A stretch of 64,000 bases of DNA, taken from the NCBI GenBank assembly GCA_030690895.1, contig JAUYFQ010000012.1, positions 1 to 64,000 on the forward strand, in the 5' to 3' direction. The notes beneath the pieces are model-generated. The model made no database searches. It was not told the DNA's origin and was given only the letters and a program-made list of their open reading frames with translations. Positions within the stretch are counted from its first letter, which is position 1. The number at the start of each line of letters is the position of its first letter. Both the position numbers and the translations under genes were made by a program. The stretch is from Sulfuricellaceae bacterium. GTDB taxonomy: Bacteria > Pseudomonadota > Gammaproteobacteria > Burkholderiales > Sulfuricellaceae. This document shows, one piece after another, positions 8,153-17,016 of this stretch.

Positions 8153-8162
8153 ACCAAAGTCT
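8151..8162 (-). promoter_or_regulatory. Candidate regulator site AGACTTTGGTCT (copy B)
   Basis: The reverse strand reads AGACTTTGGTCT, identical to 6620-6631. It lies between the FixJ-like regulator and the single-domain receiver gene, so it could control the latter. Confidence 0.3.
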
Positions 8163-8226
8163 CATTGCTCGTTCCTGATCGAAAGCCTAATTTCTAGCTT
8201 CTCTACACGCTGGCGGAGTGCCTGCT

Positions 8227-8613
8227 GTGACATTCAAAACAGAAACTTTATTCGTGCACATCGTCGATGACGACGACTCGGTGCGCAAGGGGCTTTCGCG
8301 TCTGATGCGCTCGGCCGGTATCGAGAACCGCGTGTATGAGAATCCTGAACGTTTTCTGGCAGAGGTGAGCAATGCAGGCCATGCCTGCATTCTCATGGAT
8401 ATCACGATGCCGCGCATGAACGGCCTGGAGTTGAGCGCACGACTCAAGGAGAAAGGGATTGCCTTGCCCGTAATCGCAATATCGGCGCGTGACGACGATG
8501 ACGCGCGCCAGTCGGCCCGCGATCTGGGCGTGCGTTTTTTTCTGCGCAAGCCAGTGGATGATCAGGCCTTGCTTGACGCAATTTCATGGGTGGTGCAGGA
8601 AGATACCGCCTGA
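8227..8613 (+). CDS. Single-domain response regulator (receiver only)
   Basis: The product of about 128 residues is a receiver domain alone. It has the acidic triplet in HIVDDDDSV, the phosphoacceptor in ILMDITMPRMNG, the Ser in AISARDD and the Lys in FLRKPVDD. There is no output domain, so it probably acts as a phosphate sink or by protein contact in the same pathway as the neighbouring FixJ-like regulator. A GTG at 8227 is preferred because GGAG lies 9 bases before it; a GTG at 8218 is also in frame. It converges on the kinase gene. Confidence 0.85.
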   Translation: MTFKTETLFVHIVDDDDSVRKGLSRLMRSAGIENRVYENPERFLAEVSNAGHACILMDITMPRMNGLELSARLKEKGIALPVIAISARDDDDARQSARDLGVRFFLRKPVDDQALLDAISWVVQEDTA

Positions 8614-8648
8614 CTTCAGCGCCTATGGGGTCAGCGTGACCTTGCATC

Positions 8649-10457
8649 TCACACGCCAGTCGCCCCTTCTGTCGCGGATGCTTCCTGGGCAAACGGCAGG
8701 GCGAAGTGGAAGGTGACTCCCCGATCCGGATTGGCTTCGGCCCAAATGACACCGCAGTGGGACTCCACGATCGAGCGGCACACCTCCAGGCCCACGCCCA
8801 AGCCCTGCGACTTGGTTGTGTAAAAGCCGTCGAATACCCGGTCTAGCATGTCTTCCGGAATCCCGATGCCGCTATCGCTTATCGATATCCGCCCCTTTCC
8901 GTCAGCGCGCGTCACCCTGACCCGCAGCTTGCGTTCTCCTGCCGGTTGCTCCGCCATGGCTTCCAGCGCGTTGATCATCAGGTTGAGCACCACCTGCTGG
9001 ATTTGCGTCTTGTTCGCCCGCACCGTCAGGCTCGCGTCCAGCATGCACTCGACCTCCACGCCGTGCCTGATGATCTCGCTATGCAGCAGTTTGATCACCT
9101 CATTGACGCACTGAGCCAGATCGAGGTCGGCATAGGGTATTTCCTGCTGCAGCATGGCGCGCAAGCCGTTGATCACGGTTGCGGCGCGCTTGTCGTCACG
9201 CACGATATCCTGAAATATCTCGCGTATTTCATCGAGATCGACCTTATCCTGGGCCATGAAACGCAGGCCTGCCTGAGCATTGTTGAGGATGGCGGACAGG
9301 GGCTGGCACAACTCGTGGGCGAGCGAAGCCGTGATGGCGCCCGTGCTTGCCACGCGGTCAGCGTGCCAAAGCTGCCGACGAAACTTGTCCAGCGTTTCGT
9401 CCTGCTTCCGGGATTCGGTGATGTCGACATAGACGCCCCCCACCGCATAGACGCAACCATCCGGACGCAGCAGCGGAAACTTGATCGATTGAAATATGCG
9501 GGGCTGGCCATCGCATTCCAGCACCTCTTCGCTTTCGACATTCTGGCGGGTATTGAGCACCTGGCGTTCCTGGGCACGGATGAGTTCGTCTTGTTGCCGG
9601 GGGAATGGATCAAAAACGTTCTTGCCGACGATGTCAGCTTCGCGGGTGTGAAAAAACGTCTCGAATGTGTGGTTGACCAGCTGGTAGCGCCCCTTCGAAT
9701 CCTTCAGGCAGATCGCCGCCGACAAGTGATCCAGCACGGCGCGCATGTGTCGATTCTGGTCGCGCGATTCCAGCATCATCTCCAGGTCCATCAGCACCAG
9801 CAAGACGATGAAGCCGAAGTCGCTGGTGTGAATAAATTCAATGTTCAAGCGATTGATGACCAGGTTGAACATGACGGCAACAAAAAACAGACCCAGCGCC
9901 CAGGCCAGCGCACTAGCCTTCTGTTGCTGTCCCTGCCGGTATTGAGCGATGCAGGCATAAAGACTGAACACCAGGGCGACGAGAATGCCGCCCCAGCCAA
10001 TGGTGTGCAACAGCGGGGGATGAAGAACGCGCAAATCCACCACGCGTTCGCCCCAGGGCAATTCAAGATAAGTCAGTTGCGGCAGGCCGGTGAACTGGAG
10101 GCCATAGGGCTGAATGAGATTGAGCGCGAACATCAAGACAAAAAAGGCGGTCAACCCGAGCAGCAACTTGCGTGGCCGGATGCCGGTGTACTCGGCGATG
10201 AACCAGGGAAATAGCGAGAAAAAAACGCATACGGCCGCTACCTCCCATTTTCGCATCGCAACCAGCGCCTCGGCTGTCTGTGCCTGGTAGGCGCCTGCCC
10301 TTGCCAATACGAGTCCCATGATCGCCAGCGCCAGCAACGCGAACAGCAGATGGATGCGATTCACCCTTCGGCGCAAGACGGCGAGCCCATGATGCAGCGC
10401 CGCGAAGGCGCAGACGCCGCTCATGACGTACAGGGCTGTGACGTAGATTCCGCTCAT
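8649..10457 (-). CDS. Membrane PAS sensor histidine kinase
   Basis: The 602-residue protein has about seven N-terminal membrane helices (residues 5-230). A PAS domain follows (about 235-355; LSAAICLKDSKGRYQLVNHT). The dimerisation box SLAHELCQPLSAILNNAQAG has the phosphoacceptor His near residue 381. The ATPase domain has an N box (VVLNLMINALEAM), a G1 box (DSGIGIPEDML) and a G2 box (QGLGVGLEVCRSI). It should autophosphorylate and pass phosphate to one or both response regulators encoded convergently at 7478-8613. The seven-helix input hints at a small or membrane-soluble signal, but the ligand is unknown. Confidence 0.9.
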   Translation of the reverse strand: MSGIYVTALYVMSGVCAFAALHHGLAVLRRRVNRIHLLFALLALAIMGLVLARAGAYQAQTAEALVAMRKWEVAAVCVFFSLFPWFIAEYTGIRPRKLLLGLTAFFVLMFALNLIQPYGLQFTGLPQLTYLELPWGERVVDLRVLHPPLLHTIGWGGILVALVFSLYACIAQYRQGQQQKASALAWALGLFFVAVMFNLVINRLNIEFIHTSDFGFIVLLVLMDLEMMLESRDQNRHMRAVLDHLSAAICLKDSKGRYQLVNHTFETFFHTREADIVGKNVFDPFPRQQDELIRAQERQVLNTRQNVESEEVLECDGQPRIFQSIKFPLLRPDGCVYAVGGVYVDITESRKQDETLDKFRRQLWHADRVASTGAITASLAHELCQPLSAILNNAQAGLRFMAQDKVDLDEIREIFQDIVRDDKRAATVINGLRAMLQQEIPYADLDLAQCVNEVIKLLHSEIIRHGVEVECMLDASLTVRANKTQIQQVVLNLMINALEAMAEQPAGERKLRVRVTRADGKGRISISDSGIGIPEDMLDRVFDGFYTTKSQGLGVGLEVCRSIVESHCGVIWAEANPDRGVTFHFALPFAQEASATEGATGV

Positions 10458-10582
10458 TGCATGGATACGGTCAAATGTGTTGTGAATCCGGTCAGTTTAC
10501 CCAATACGCCAATGAAAGCGGGGCCAAAAACTGCGTAAAGAGTAAAAGATGGAGGCAAGCCAATTGTGGGTAAAAAAACCAG

Positions 10583-11926
10583 TCAATGGTGCCCCTCCTC
10601 CGCTTCGTTCCCCAATGGCCACAACTGGTGCGTATCCAGCAGCAGGCGGTAGCGCGTTTCAGCGGCTTCAAACCGGGCAAGGGTAGCGGCAAGACGCGCT
10701 TCCATGCCCTGACGGCGCGCCACCAGCACCTCGTTCAGGCCCATCTCGCCCAGCGTGTAGGCGCGTGCCATTTTTTCTTCATTGCGCTGTATCAGCTCGC
10801 TGGCTTCAGCCGCACTTTGCCAGTTGGCGTAGCTTGCCCTTGCGTTGTTGAAAGTGCTTGAGATTTCAGCCTCTATCCGACGCAGCACCAAGGCTTCGCG
10901 CTGCGCGGCCATCTCTGCATGCGCCTGGGACTCGGCACTGGCCGCGCGCCTGGCTCCGCCCGGCAAGGGGATGGAAAAAACCACGCTGGTCACATTCTCG
11001 CTGCCGTTGCGCTCGGAATTGTAGTTCAGACCCAGTGTTGGGTCGGGCATTCTATCGGCGTCCATGCGCTGGGCGGTCAGTTGGGCGATTTTCGATTCGG
11101 CGCGAGCCAGCATCAATTCATGATTATGATCCAGCCCCAGATCCAGCCACCAGGCGACATTCTGGGTCAATGGCAGAGGGTTTTCGGCGGCCCCCGGTGT
11201 CGGGCCAGTTGTCGCCGACGGAAGACCCAGCGCAGGGAAATAGCGGGACAATTCCATGCTCGCGTTATCAGCGCGCAAACTTGCCTGGCGGAGTGAAATT
11301 TCCGCCTGCATCAGCGCTGCCCGCGCCATATCTTCTTCAAGACGGGAAGCATCGCCCGCCTTGACGCGGCGTGCCACGACATCGAGTTGCTGTTTCAACA
11401 CGCTCACTTGTTGCTGCCATTGTTCGCTTTGAGTACGCTCACGCATCACAGCAAACCACTTGGACAACAAGCTGCGCCCCGCTTCGTGCATGGCGTCTCC
11501 ATAGGCGTTTTGCGACAGCACCAGGCCTTGCTGGCCGAGCGCGACATCGAGACTGGCCTTGCGCGGCAAGCGCAGCGCGCGTTCCAGGCCGAGATCCCAC
11601 TCCTGGAAGCGCTCGCCGGTGTCGACGCGCCGACGGCCTGCCCCGGCAACGATATTGATTTCGTGCGGCCCGCTTTCCAAACGCTCGCGTGCCGCTTCGC
11701 CGGCCTTGATGCCGGACTGTGCCGCCAGGACAGAGGGGTAGCTTTGCAGCGCCTGTTGCACCACGGCCTGAGGCGGCAAATCGGGATATTCCCTGAATTC
11801 CGCTGCCCTGGATGAAGTTGCAAAAACAAGCCCAATGGCGATAAGTGCTAACTGTAGGTCGGCCTTCAGGCCGACGTGTCGGCCTGAAGGCCGACCTACA
11901 TCTTTTTGCGAGATTACCGGGTTCAT
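10583..11926 (-). CDS. czcC: CzcC-type outer-membrane efflux protein
   Basis: This is a TolC-fold outer-membrane factor of a heavy-metal RND pump. It has the two repeated OEP segments with long helices, for example LLSKWFAVMRERTQSEQWQQ and RRQGMEARLAATLARFEAAE, and a PDPTLGLNYNSERN segment. The 447-residue length fits. It is the last gene of the operon and overlaps the DUF3240 gene by four bases. The first 25 residues are odd: a palindromic repeat (11854-11899) encodes residues 10-25 (VGRPSGRHVGLKADLQ) directly before the signal-peptide core LALIAIGLVFATSSRAA. The repeat therefore supplies the basic n-region of the signal peptide, unless translation starts elsewhere. Confidence 0.88.
   Translation of the reverse strand: MNPVISQKDVGRPSGRHVGLKADLQLALIAIGLVFATSSRAAEFREYPDLPPQAVVQQALQSYPSVLAAQSGIKAGEAARERLESGPHEINIVAGAGRRRVDTGERFQEWDLGLERALRLPRKASLDVALGQQGLVLSQNAYGDAMHEAGRSLLSKWFAVMRERTQSEQWQQQVSVLKQQLDVVARRVKAGDASRLEEDMARAALMQAEISLRQASLRADNASMELSRYFPALGLPSATTGPTPGAAENPLPLTQNVAWWLDLGLDHNHELMLARAESKIAQLTAQRMDADRMPDPTLGLNYNSERNGSENVTSVVFSIPLPGGARRAASAESQAHAEMAAQREALVLRRIEAEISSTFNNARASYANWQSAAEASELIQRNEEKMARAYTLGEMGLNEVLVARRQGMEARLAATLARFEAAETRYRLLLDTHQLWPLGNEAEEGHH
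11854..11899. repeat. 46-bp palindrome GTAGGTCGGCCTTCAGGCCG inside czcC
   Basis: GTAGGTCGGCCTTCAGGCCG is followed by its near-perfect inverted copy, giving a 46-bp cruciform-like unit. The same unit recurs at 24121-24166 between flagellar genes with a one-base change. Here it lies within the czcC reading frame. Confidence 0.9.
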
Positions 11927-12234
11927 GCGAACCTCCCAAATTCATTGACCGGTGCAATCCAGTAGGCGATATCCTTGCTCGGCAGGCTTTCCTTGAAATG
12001 GGCAATCAGCGTCCGTGCATCCTCGTGATCCATCACCACTTCCATTTTCACCCGCCACGCACGACCGCGCACCTGCTCGTTGACGCTGTGGTAGACGGCA
12101 ACCTGGCCGTGCCCTTCCACCTCGTAAGTGGTGAAACCGCTGGCCAGTTCCGGGTGTTCCAGCAAGTGGTCGATCATGTTTTCTTCCAGCCCTTTAGGGA
12201 AGACGATAGTCAGACAACAATCCAGTTTTTTCAT
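11923..12234 (-). CDS. DUF3240 family protein of the efflux operon
   Basis: The 103-residue product (MKKLDCCLTIVFPKGLEENM) matches the DUF3240 family, small cytoplasmic proteins often encoded beside CzcA-type pumps. It has the fold pattern of a PII/ACT-like alpha-beta protein, with EHPELASGFTTYEVEGHG and WRVKMEVVMDHEDARTLIAH. A Cys pair and several His residues are present, but metal binding is not shown. The gene overlaps the stop region of czcA on one side and czcC on the other, so it is translated with the pump. Its function in the family is not established; a regulatory or metal-sensing role is a guess. Confidence 0.8.
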   Translation of the reverse strand: MKKLDCCLTIVFPKGLEENMIDHLLEHPELASGFTTYEVEGHGQVAVYHSVNEQVRGRAWRVKMEVVMDHEDARTLIAHFKESLPSKDIAYWIAPVNEFGRFA

Positions 12235-15200
12235 TATTTATTCTCCCCGGCCACCCCAAACCGCTGGTAAAGCAGCGGCAGGATGATTAGTGTCAGCAGC
12301 GTAGAGCTCAGCAATCCGCCAATCACCACGATGGCCAGCGGCTTCTGGATTTCCGAACCGGGACCGCTGGCGAATAGCAGCGGAACCAAGCCGAAGGCGG
12401 TAATGCTGGCGGTCATCATCACCGGCCGCAATCGCCGTCGAGCGCCCTCCACCACCACTTCGGCCAGCGCCATGCCCTGCTCCCGCAACTGGTTGAAATA
12501 GCTCACCATCACCACGCCGTTCAAAACGGCAATGCCGAGCAGGGCGATGAAGCCGACCGACGCCGGCACCGACAGGTATTCGCCCGACAGCCACAGCGCC
12601 CACACGCCGCCGATCAGGGCGAAAGGGATATTGGCGAACACCAGCGTAGCCTGGCGCATCGAGCCGAACGAGGCAAACAGCAACAGGTGGATCAGCGCCA
12701 GCGCAACCGGCACCACGACCGCCAGGCGCGCTGCAGCACGTTGCTGGTTCTCGAACTGCCCGCCCCAAACCAGGCTGTAGCCGGAAGGAGGCGGCGCCTG
12801 TTTCGCTGCCGCCTGCTTGGCTTCCTCGACGAAACCCACCAGGTCGCGGCCGCGCACGTTGGCGACCACCACGGCGTAGCGTTGCGAGTTTTCGCGCTCG
12901 ATCTTGACCGGGCCATCCACACGCTTGAGGCTGGCTACGCTGGAGAGCGGCACGCTCTTGCCGGAAGGCAGGGTCAGGTTCAGGCCCGCAAAAACTGCCG
13001 GAATATCGCGCACGTCATCCTCGCCGCGCAGCAGCACAGGCGTGCGGCGCATTCCTTCCTGCACCACGCCCAGCACCTGGCCTTCGAGCTGAACGCGCAG
13101 GATCTCGCCAATCTCGTCCACCGACAAACCCATGCGTCCGGCGGCAAGGCGATCAATATCGATTTTCAGATACTGCACGCCCTCGTTCATCACCCGGTAC
13201 ACATCCTCGCTGCCCTTGATGCCCTTGAGCAGGGTTTCGATCTTCTCGGTCTCCTGATTGAGCGTCGCCAGGTCGGGGCCGAAAATCTTCACCGCTACGT
13301 CGCCGCGCACGCCGATAATCATTTCCGAAACGCGCATGTCAATGGGCTGGGTAAAGCTGTAAGCCACGCCAGGAAAGTCCTTGAGCACCTCGCGCAACTG
13401 GTCGGTCAGCCATTCCTTGTCGGGATTGCGCCACTCCTTGCGCGGCTTCAGCACCAGAAAGGTATCGGTCTGGTTGAATCCCATCGGATCCAGGCCAAGT
13501 TCGTCCGAGCCGACGCGCGCAACGACGCCCTTCACCTCCGGCACCTGTTTCATGAGGGCCTGCTGGATTTTCAGATCGAGCTGGAAACTTTTTTGCAGGT
13601 TGATCGAAGGCAGCTTCTCGATACCGATGATGATGTCGCCTTCGTCCATCACCGGCATGAAGGTCTTGCCGATGAAGGGATACACCACCGCCGTCACGGC
13701 CAGCGCAGCCAGCGCGCCGAAGGCCACCTGCTTGCCGTGCCGCAGCGCCCACTTCAGGACTGGCATGTAGACTGCAACGAGCTTTCTCACCAGCCAGGGA
13801 TCCTCATGACTACCCTGTTTCAGAAAATAGGAAGCCAGCACAGGGATCACCGTCAGCGACAGAATCAGCGAGCCTGCCAAGGCAAACACGATGGTCAGCG
13901 CGACCGGGATGAAGAATTTGCCTTCCAGTCCCTGCAAGGTCAGCAGCGGCAGGAACACCACGATGATGATCACCACGCCCGAGGCCACCGGCATCACCAC
14001 TTCCTTGACCGCCCGGTAAATCACATGCAGGTGCGGGATATTCTTGGCACTGCGGTCATGGGCGAGATGGGAAACGACGTTCTCCACTACCACCACCGCC
14101 GCGTCCACCAACATGCCGATGGCGATCGCCAGCCCGCCCAGGCTCATCAGGTTGGCCGACATGCCGAACAGGCGCATCAGGATGAAGGTGAACAACGCTG
14201 CCAGCGGCAACGTCACCGCCACTACCAGCGCGGCGCGCAAATTGCCCAGAAACAGCAGCAGCAGGATCACCACCAGCACGATGGCTTCCAGCAGAGCCTT
14301 GGAGACGGTGCCGACGGCGCGCTCCACCAGGCTGCCCCGGTCGTAGAAGATTTCGGCCCTGACGCCAGGAGGGAGCGATGGTGCGATCTCCTTCAGGCGC
14401 GCCTTGACGCCGTTCACCACTGTTTGCGCATTGGCGCCGCGCAGGCCCAGCACCAGCCCTTCCACCGCCTCTCCACTGCCGTCCTTGGTAACCGCACCGT
14501 AGCGGCTCAGGTGGCCGATGCGCACCGTGGCCACGTCGCCCACCCGCACCACCTGTCCGTCGCGGCTATTGATAACAATCGCGCGCAGGTCGTCAAGAGT
14601 CTTGATCGCCCCCTCGCTGCGCACCAGCAGGACTTCCTCGCCATCCTTGATGCGACCGGCGCCGTCGTTGCGATTGTTGGTCTCCAGCGCTGTCTGCAAT
14701 TGACCCAGCGAAACGCCGCGCGCCAGCAAGGCTGCATTGTCCGGCATCACCTCGAAGCTCCTGACCAGCCCGCCCAGCGCATTGACATCCGCCACGCCGG
14801 GCAGGGTGCGCAGCGCCGGGCGTATCACCCAGTCAAGCAGGGAGCGCCGCTCCAGCAAGGTGAGATCGCCGCCCTCGATGGTGAACATCAGCATCTCGCC
14901 CAAGGGCGTGGTAATCGGCGCCAGACCGCCGCTGACACCGGATGGCAGATCCTTCATCACGCCGGAAAGCCGCTCCGCCACCTGGTTGCGCGCCCAGTAG
15001 ATGTCGGTGCCGTCCTCGAAATCCAGGGTAATGTCGGTGAGGGCATATTTCGATACCGAGCGCAGGATTTTCTTGTTGGGAATTCCCAGCAGTTCGACCT
15101 CGATCGGCGCCACGATGCGTGACTCCACTTCTTCCGGCGTCATCCCCGGCGCTTTGATAATCACCTTGACCTGGGTCGAGGAAACATCGGGAAAAGCGTC

Positions 15201-15311
15201 GATCGGCAGCGTCTTGAAAGCCAGCGCACCGGCAGCGACCAAGGCCAGCGTGCTGATGATGACAACCAGTCGCTGGGTGAGGGAGAATTCAATCAGGCGT
15301 GCGAGCATCAT
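12234..15311 (-). CDS. czcA: CzcA-family heavy-metal RND efflux pump
   Basis: The 1025-residue inner-membrane pump uses the proton gradient to expel metal cations through CzcB and CzcC. It begins MMLARLIEFSLTQRLVVIIS and has the expected 12-helix RND layout with two large periplasmic loops. The helix-4 signature reads AIAIGMLVDAAVVVVEN. In CzcA of Cupriavidus the corresponding stretch has two Asp and one Glu (DFGxIVDxAVxxxEN). Here the first Asp position is not acidic, which is closer to the CusA-like pattern, so the transported metal is uncertain. The gene overlaps czcB by four bases. Confidence 0.92.
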   Translation of the reverse strand: MMLARLIEFSLTQRLVVIISTLALVAAGALAFKTLPIDAFPDVSSTQVKVIIKAPGMTPEEVESRIVAPIEVELLGIPNKKILRSVSKYALTDITLDFEDGTDIYWARNQVAERLSGVMKDLPSGVSGGLAPITTPLGEMLMFTIEGGDLTLLERRSLLDWVIRPALRTLPGVADVNALGGLVRSFEVMPDNAALLARGVSLGQLQTALETNNRNDGAGRIKDGEEVLLVRSEGAIKTLDDLRAIVINSRDGQVVRVGDVATVRIGHLSRYGAVTKDGSGEAVEGLVLGLRGANAQTVVNGVKARLKEIAPSLPPGVRAEIFYDRGSLVERAVGTVSKALLEAIVLVVILLLLFLGNLRAALVVAVTLPLAALFTFILMRLFGMSANLMSLGGLAIAIGMLVDAAVVVVENVVSHLAHDRSAKNIPHLHVIYRAVKEVVMPVASGVVIIIVVFLPLLTLQGLEGKFFIPVALTIVFALAGSLILSLTVIPVLASYFLKQGSHEDPWLVRKLVAVYMPVLKWALRHGKQVAFGALAALAVTAVVYPFIGKTFMPVMDEGDIIIGIEKLPSINLQKSFQLDLKIQQALMKQVPEVKGVVARVGSDELGLDPMGFNQTDTFLVLKPRKEWRNPDKEWLTDQLREVLKDFPGVAYSFTQPIDMRVSEMIIGVRGDVAVKIFGPDLATLNQETEKIETLLKGIKGSEDVYRVMNEGVQYLKIDIDRLAAGRMGLSVDEIGEILRVQLEGQVLGVVQEGMRRTPVLLRGEDDVRDIPAVFAGLNLTLPSGKSVPLSSVASLKRVDGPVKIERENSQRYAVVVANVRGRDLVGFVEEAKQAAAKQAPPPSGYSLVWGGQFENQQRAAARLAVVVPVALALIHLLLFASFGSMRQATLVFANIPFALIGGVWALWLSGEYLSVPASVGFIALLGIAVLNGVVMVSYFNQLREQGMALAEVVVEGARRRLRPVMMTASITAFGLVPLLFASGPGSEIQKPLAIVVIGGLLSSTLLTLIILPLLYQRFGVAGENK

Positions 15312-16459
15312 TCACCCCCGCCCAGGCCTTGCCAAGCCGCCTTGAGCGCTACCGTGCCCTTGGCCGCCACTTTCTCATCACCACGCAATTCGCCTGTAAT
15401 CGTGATCGTGGCCGTTGCCTGGCCAAGCACCTGGACGGGCTGAGGGCGATAGCCGGCAGGCGTCTGCACAAAAACATAAGCCTGATTTCCAGCCCGCACC
15501 AACGCGGCATTGGGTACCGCCCACTGCTTCGCGCCCACCACCGAGCCCACCACGGCCTCCACATACTGGCCGGGACGCAAATTACCGGCATCGTCGCTTA
15601 CTTCCGCCTGCACCGTGACAGTCTGATTAGCCTCGGAAACACTTCGCCCAATCGAAATCACCTTGCCAGTGATTCTGGCATCGCGCAGCGATCCCGCGTC
15701 CCTCTCTCCCCCCGGGAGAGAGTTAGGAGAGAGGGAAGCCGGGACGCGCACCGATGCACCAGGTTTCAAGGTACTGACCTGACTCAGCGGCACCTGGATT
15801 TCCAGCAACAAGGGTGACAGTCGCGCCACCTTGAACAGCGGTGCTGCCGCCTCGACGCGCTGGCCCGGTTCGATCAGCAGTTCCAGCACCACGCCCTCGA
15901 TGGGCGAGGCAATATCCAGCCCGCTGACGATGGACTGGTTTGTTTGCATTTTTCCGATCACCGCATCGCCTACACCCGCCAGTCGCAACGCCTGACGCTT
16001 CTCATTGGCGATCGCCGCCGAGGTCAGGGCAGCATTCCGCGTTGCCAGGAAACGACTCTCGGCAATGATGCCTTCCTTGAACAACCCCTCGTCGCGGTTC
16101 AGGGAATTTTGCGCAAGCTGCGATTGCAGCGCCGCTTGCAGATAATCGCGCTGCAATTGGGCCAGATCGGGGCTTTGCAGGCGCAGCAGCGGCTGGCCTT
16201 TTTTCACGTTCTGGTTAACCGCCACAGCCAGGCTTTCCACCATGCCCGCCAGGGGCGCGCTGACGACCCGAATCTGTTGGTTCGGGATCATGACCTTGGC
16301 CGGCAGCGCATTGCCGGTGCCAATTGAGGACGCCATGAGCGGGACGGTTTCGATACCCAGCGCCTGTGACTGTTTGGCTGTCATGGGGATATCGGCGCCA
16401 GCTGTCGCCAGGCCGGAGCAGCACAGGGAAATAACCAGAAATAATGGGATAAATTGCAT
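15308..16459 (-). CDS. czcB: CzcB-type periplasmic adaptor of the RND pump
   Basis: This membrane-fusion protein links CzcA to CzcC. It starts MQFIPLFLVISLCCSGLATA, a signal peptide, at 16459, after a strong GGAGGAG. It has a barrel-sandwich/lipoyl half (VVSAPLAGMVESLAVAVNQN, KKGQPLLRLQSPDLAQLQRD), a helical hairpin and beta-barrel segments. A palindromic repeat at 15696-15747 is carried in frame and encodes about 17 extra residues (SLSPNSLPGGERDAGSL) between VRVPA and RDARITGKV, inside the beta-barrel region. The frame stays open, so the protein is probably made with this surface insertion. Confidence 0.9.
   Translation of the reverse strand: MQFIPLFLVISLCCSGLATAGADIPMTAKQSQALGIETVPLMASSIGTGNALPAKVMIPNQQIRVVSAPLAGMVESLAVAVNQNVKKGQPLLRLQSPDLAQLQRDYLQAALQSQLAQNSLNRDEGLFKEGIIAESRFLATRNAALTSAAIANEKRQALRLAGVGDAVIGKMQTNQSIVSGLDIASPIEGVVLELLIEPGQRVEAAAPLFKVARLSPLLLEIQVPLSQVSTLKPGASVRVPASLSPNSLPGGERDAGSLRDARITGKVISIGRSVSEANQTVTVQAEVSDDAGNLRPGQYVEAVVGSVVGAKQWAVPNAALVRAGNQAYVFVQTPAGYRPQPVQVLGQATATITITGELRGDEKVAAKGTVALKAAWQGLGGGE
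15696..15747. repeat. Palindromic repeat inserted in frame in czcB
   Basis: TCCCTCTCTCC (15699-15709) pairs with GGAGAGAGGGA (15726-15736), and outer GCGTCCC pairs with GGGACGC. It belongs to the CCCTCTCC/GGAGAGGG class also seen near 18745, 41508, 42120 and 58829. It replaces no codons and adds a low-complexity stretch to CzcB. Confidence 0.8.
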
Positions 16460-16553
16460 ATTGACTCTCCTCCCCCGGGTGATATGGGGGAAATACCATA
16501 ACACTGTTAGCCGACACGCGTGCCGAACTACCTATTTTTACGATTCTAGATGC

Positions 16554-16955
16554 TTACAGGATCAGCGAGGCAGGTGGAGCCTGAGAGAGAGGGCGTACAT
16601 GAGGGCGGGGGCGCCATGGCAGTGAGGCTGGCGTTGATTCAAGCAGGAATGACACTGTAACGCCGGATGCGAGCGAATATGCCGGCAAGATTGGCCGATC
16701 AGCGCCAACCACTTCCATCGAGCTATCCTGACGAAATTCATGCACCATGGCAATGACCTGAACATCGCCATGATCTGCCAGAAATGTCGGCACATCGGGC
16801 GCGGCCAGGCCGAGGTCATGCCGCCCGTCCAGGTCGTGCAGATGTACCCCGATAGTGGCAGGAACATCATGGGTATGGGCGTGCAGAAGCGGCGCAAAGC
16901 ACTGCAAGAGCGCCAGCAGAATGAGAATGAAAAAGCGGCTGTGATTCCGGAACAT
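16554..16955 (-). CDS. Small exported His-rich protein heading the czc operon
   Basis: The 133-residue product has a signal peptide (FILILLALLQCFAPLLHA) followed directly by HTHDVPATIGVHLHDLDGRH, which is rich in His and Asp. It ends with a Pro-rich tail. It lies about 95 bases before czcB on the same strand. Small periplasmic His-rich proteins such as CzcI often head czc operons; this one holds the same place but I cannot claim homology from reading alone. A role in periplasmic metal binding or signalling is inferred from position and composition. Confidence 0.65.
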   Translation of the reverse strand: MFRNHSRFFILILLALLQCFAPLLHAHTHDVPATIGVHLHDLDGRHDLGLAAPDVPTFLADHGDVQVIAMVHEFRQDSSMEVVGADRPILPAYSLASGVTVSFLLESTPASLPWRPRPHVRPLSQAPPASLIL

Positions 16956-16963
16956 CCGGGGAT

Positions 16964-16988
16964 GCTAAACCGGGATCAAAGATTTAGC
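16964..16988. promoter_or_regulatory. Dyad upstream of the czc operon
   Basis: GCTAAA (16964-16969) and TTTAGC (16983-16988) form an inverted repeat with a 13-base spacer, just before the first gene of the leftward operon. It could be an operator for a metal-responsive regulator, but none is encoded nearby. Confidence 0.3.
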
Positions 16989-17016
16989 AAGGTGACAGCT
17001 CTGAATAAAGAACAGC

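Noticed and set aside
12687-15122. Long plus-strand open frame (811 codons) opposite czcA
   Set aside because: It is the mirror of a GC-rich real gene; its product is His/Gln-rich low complexity with no domain and no ribosome binding site.
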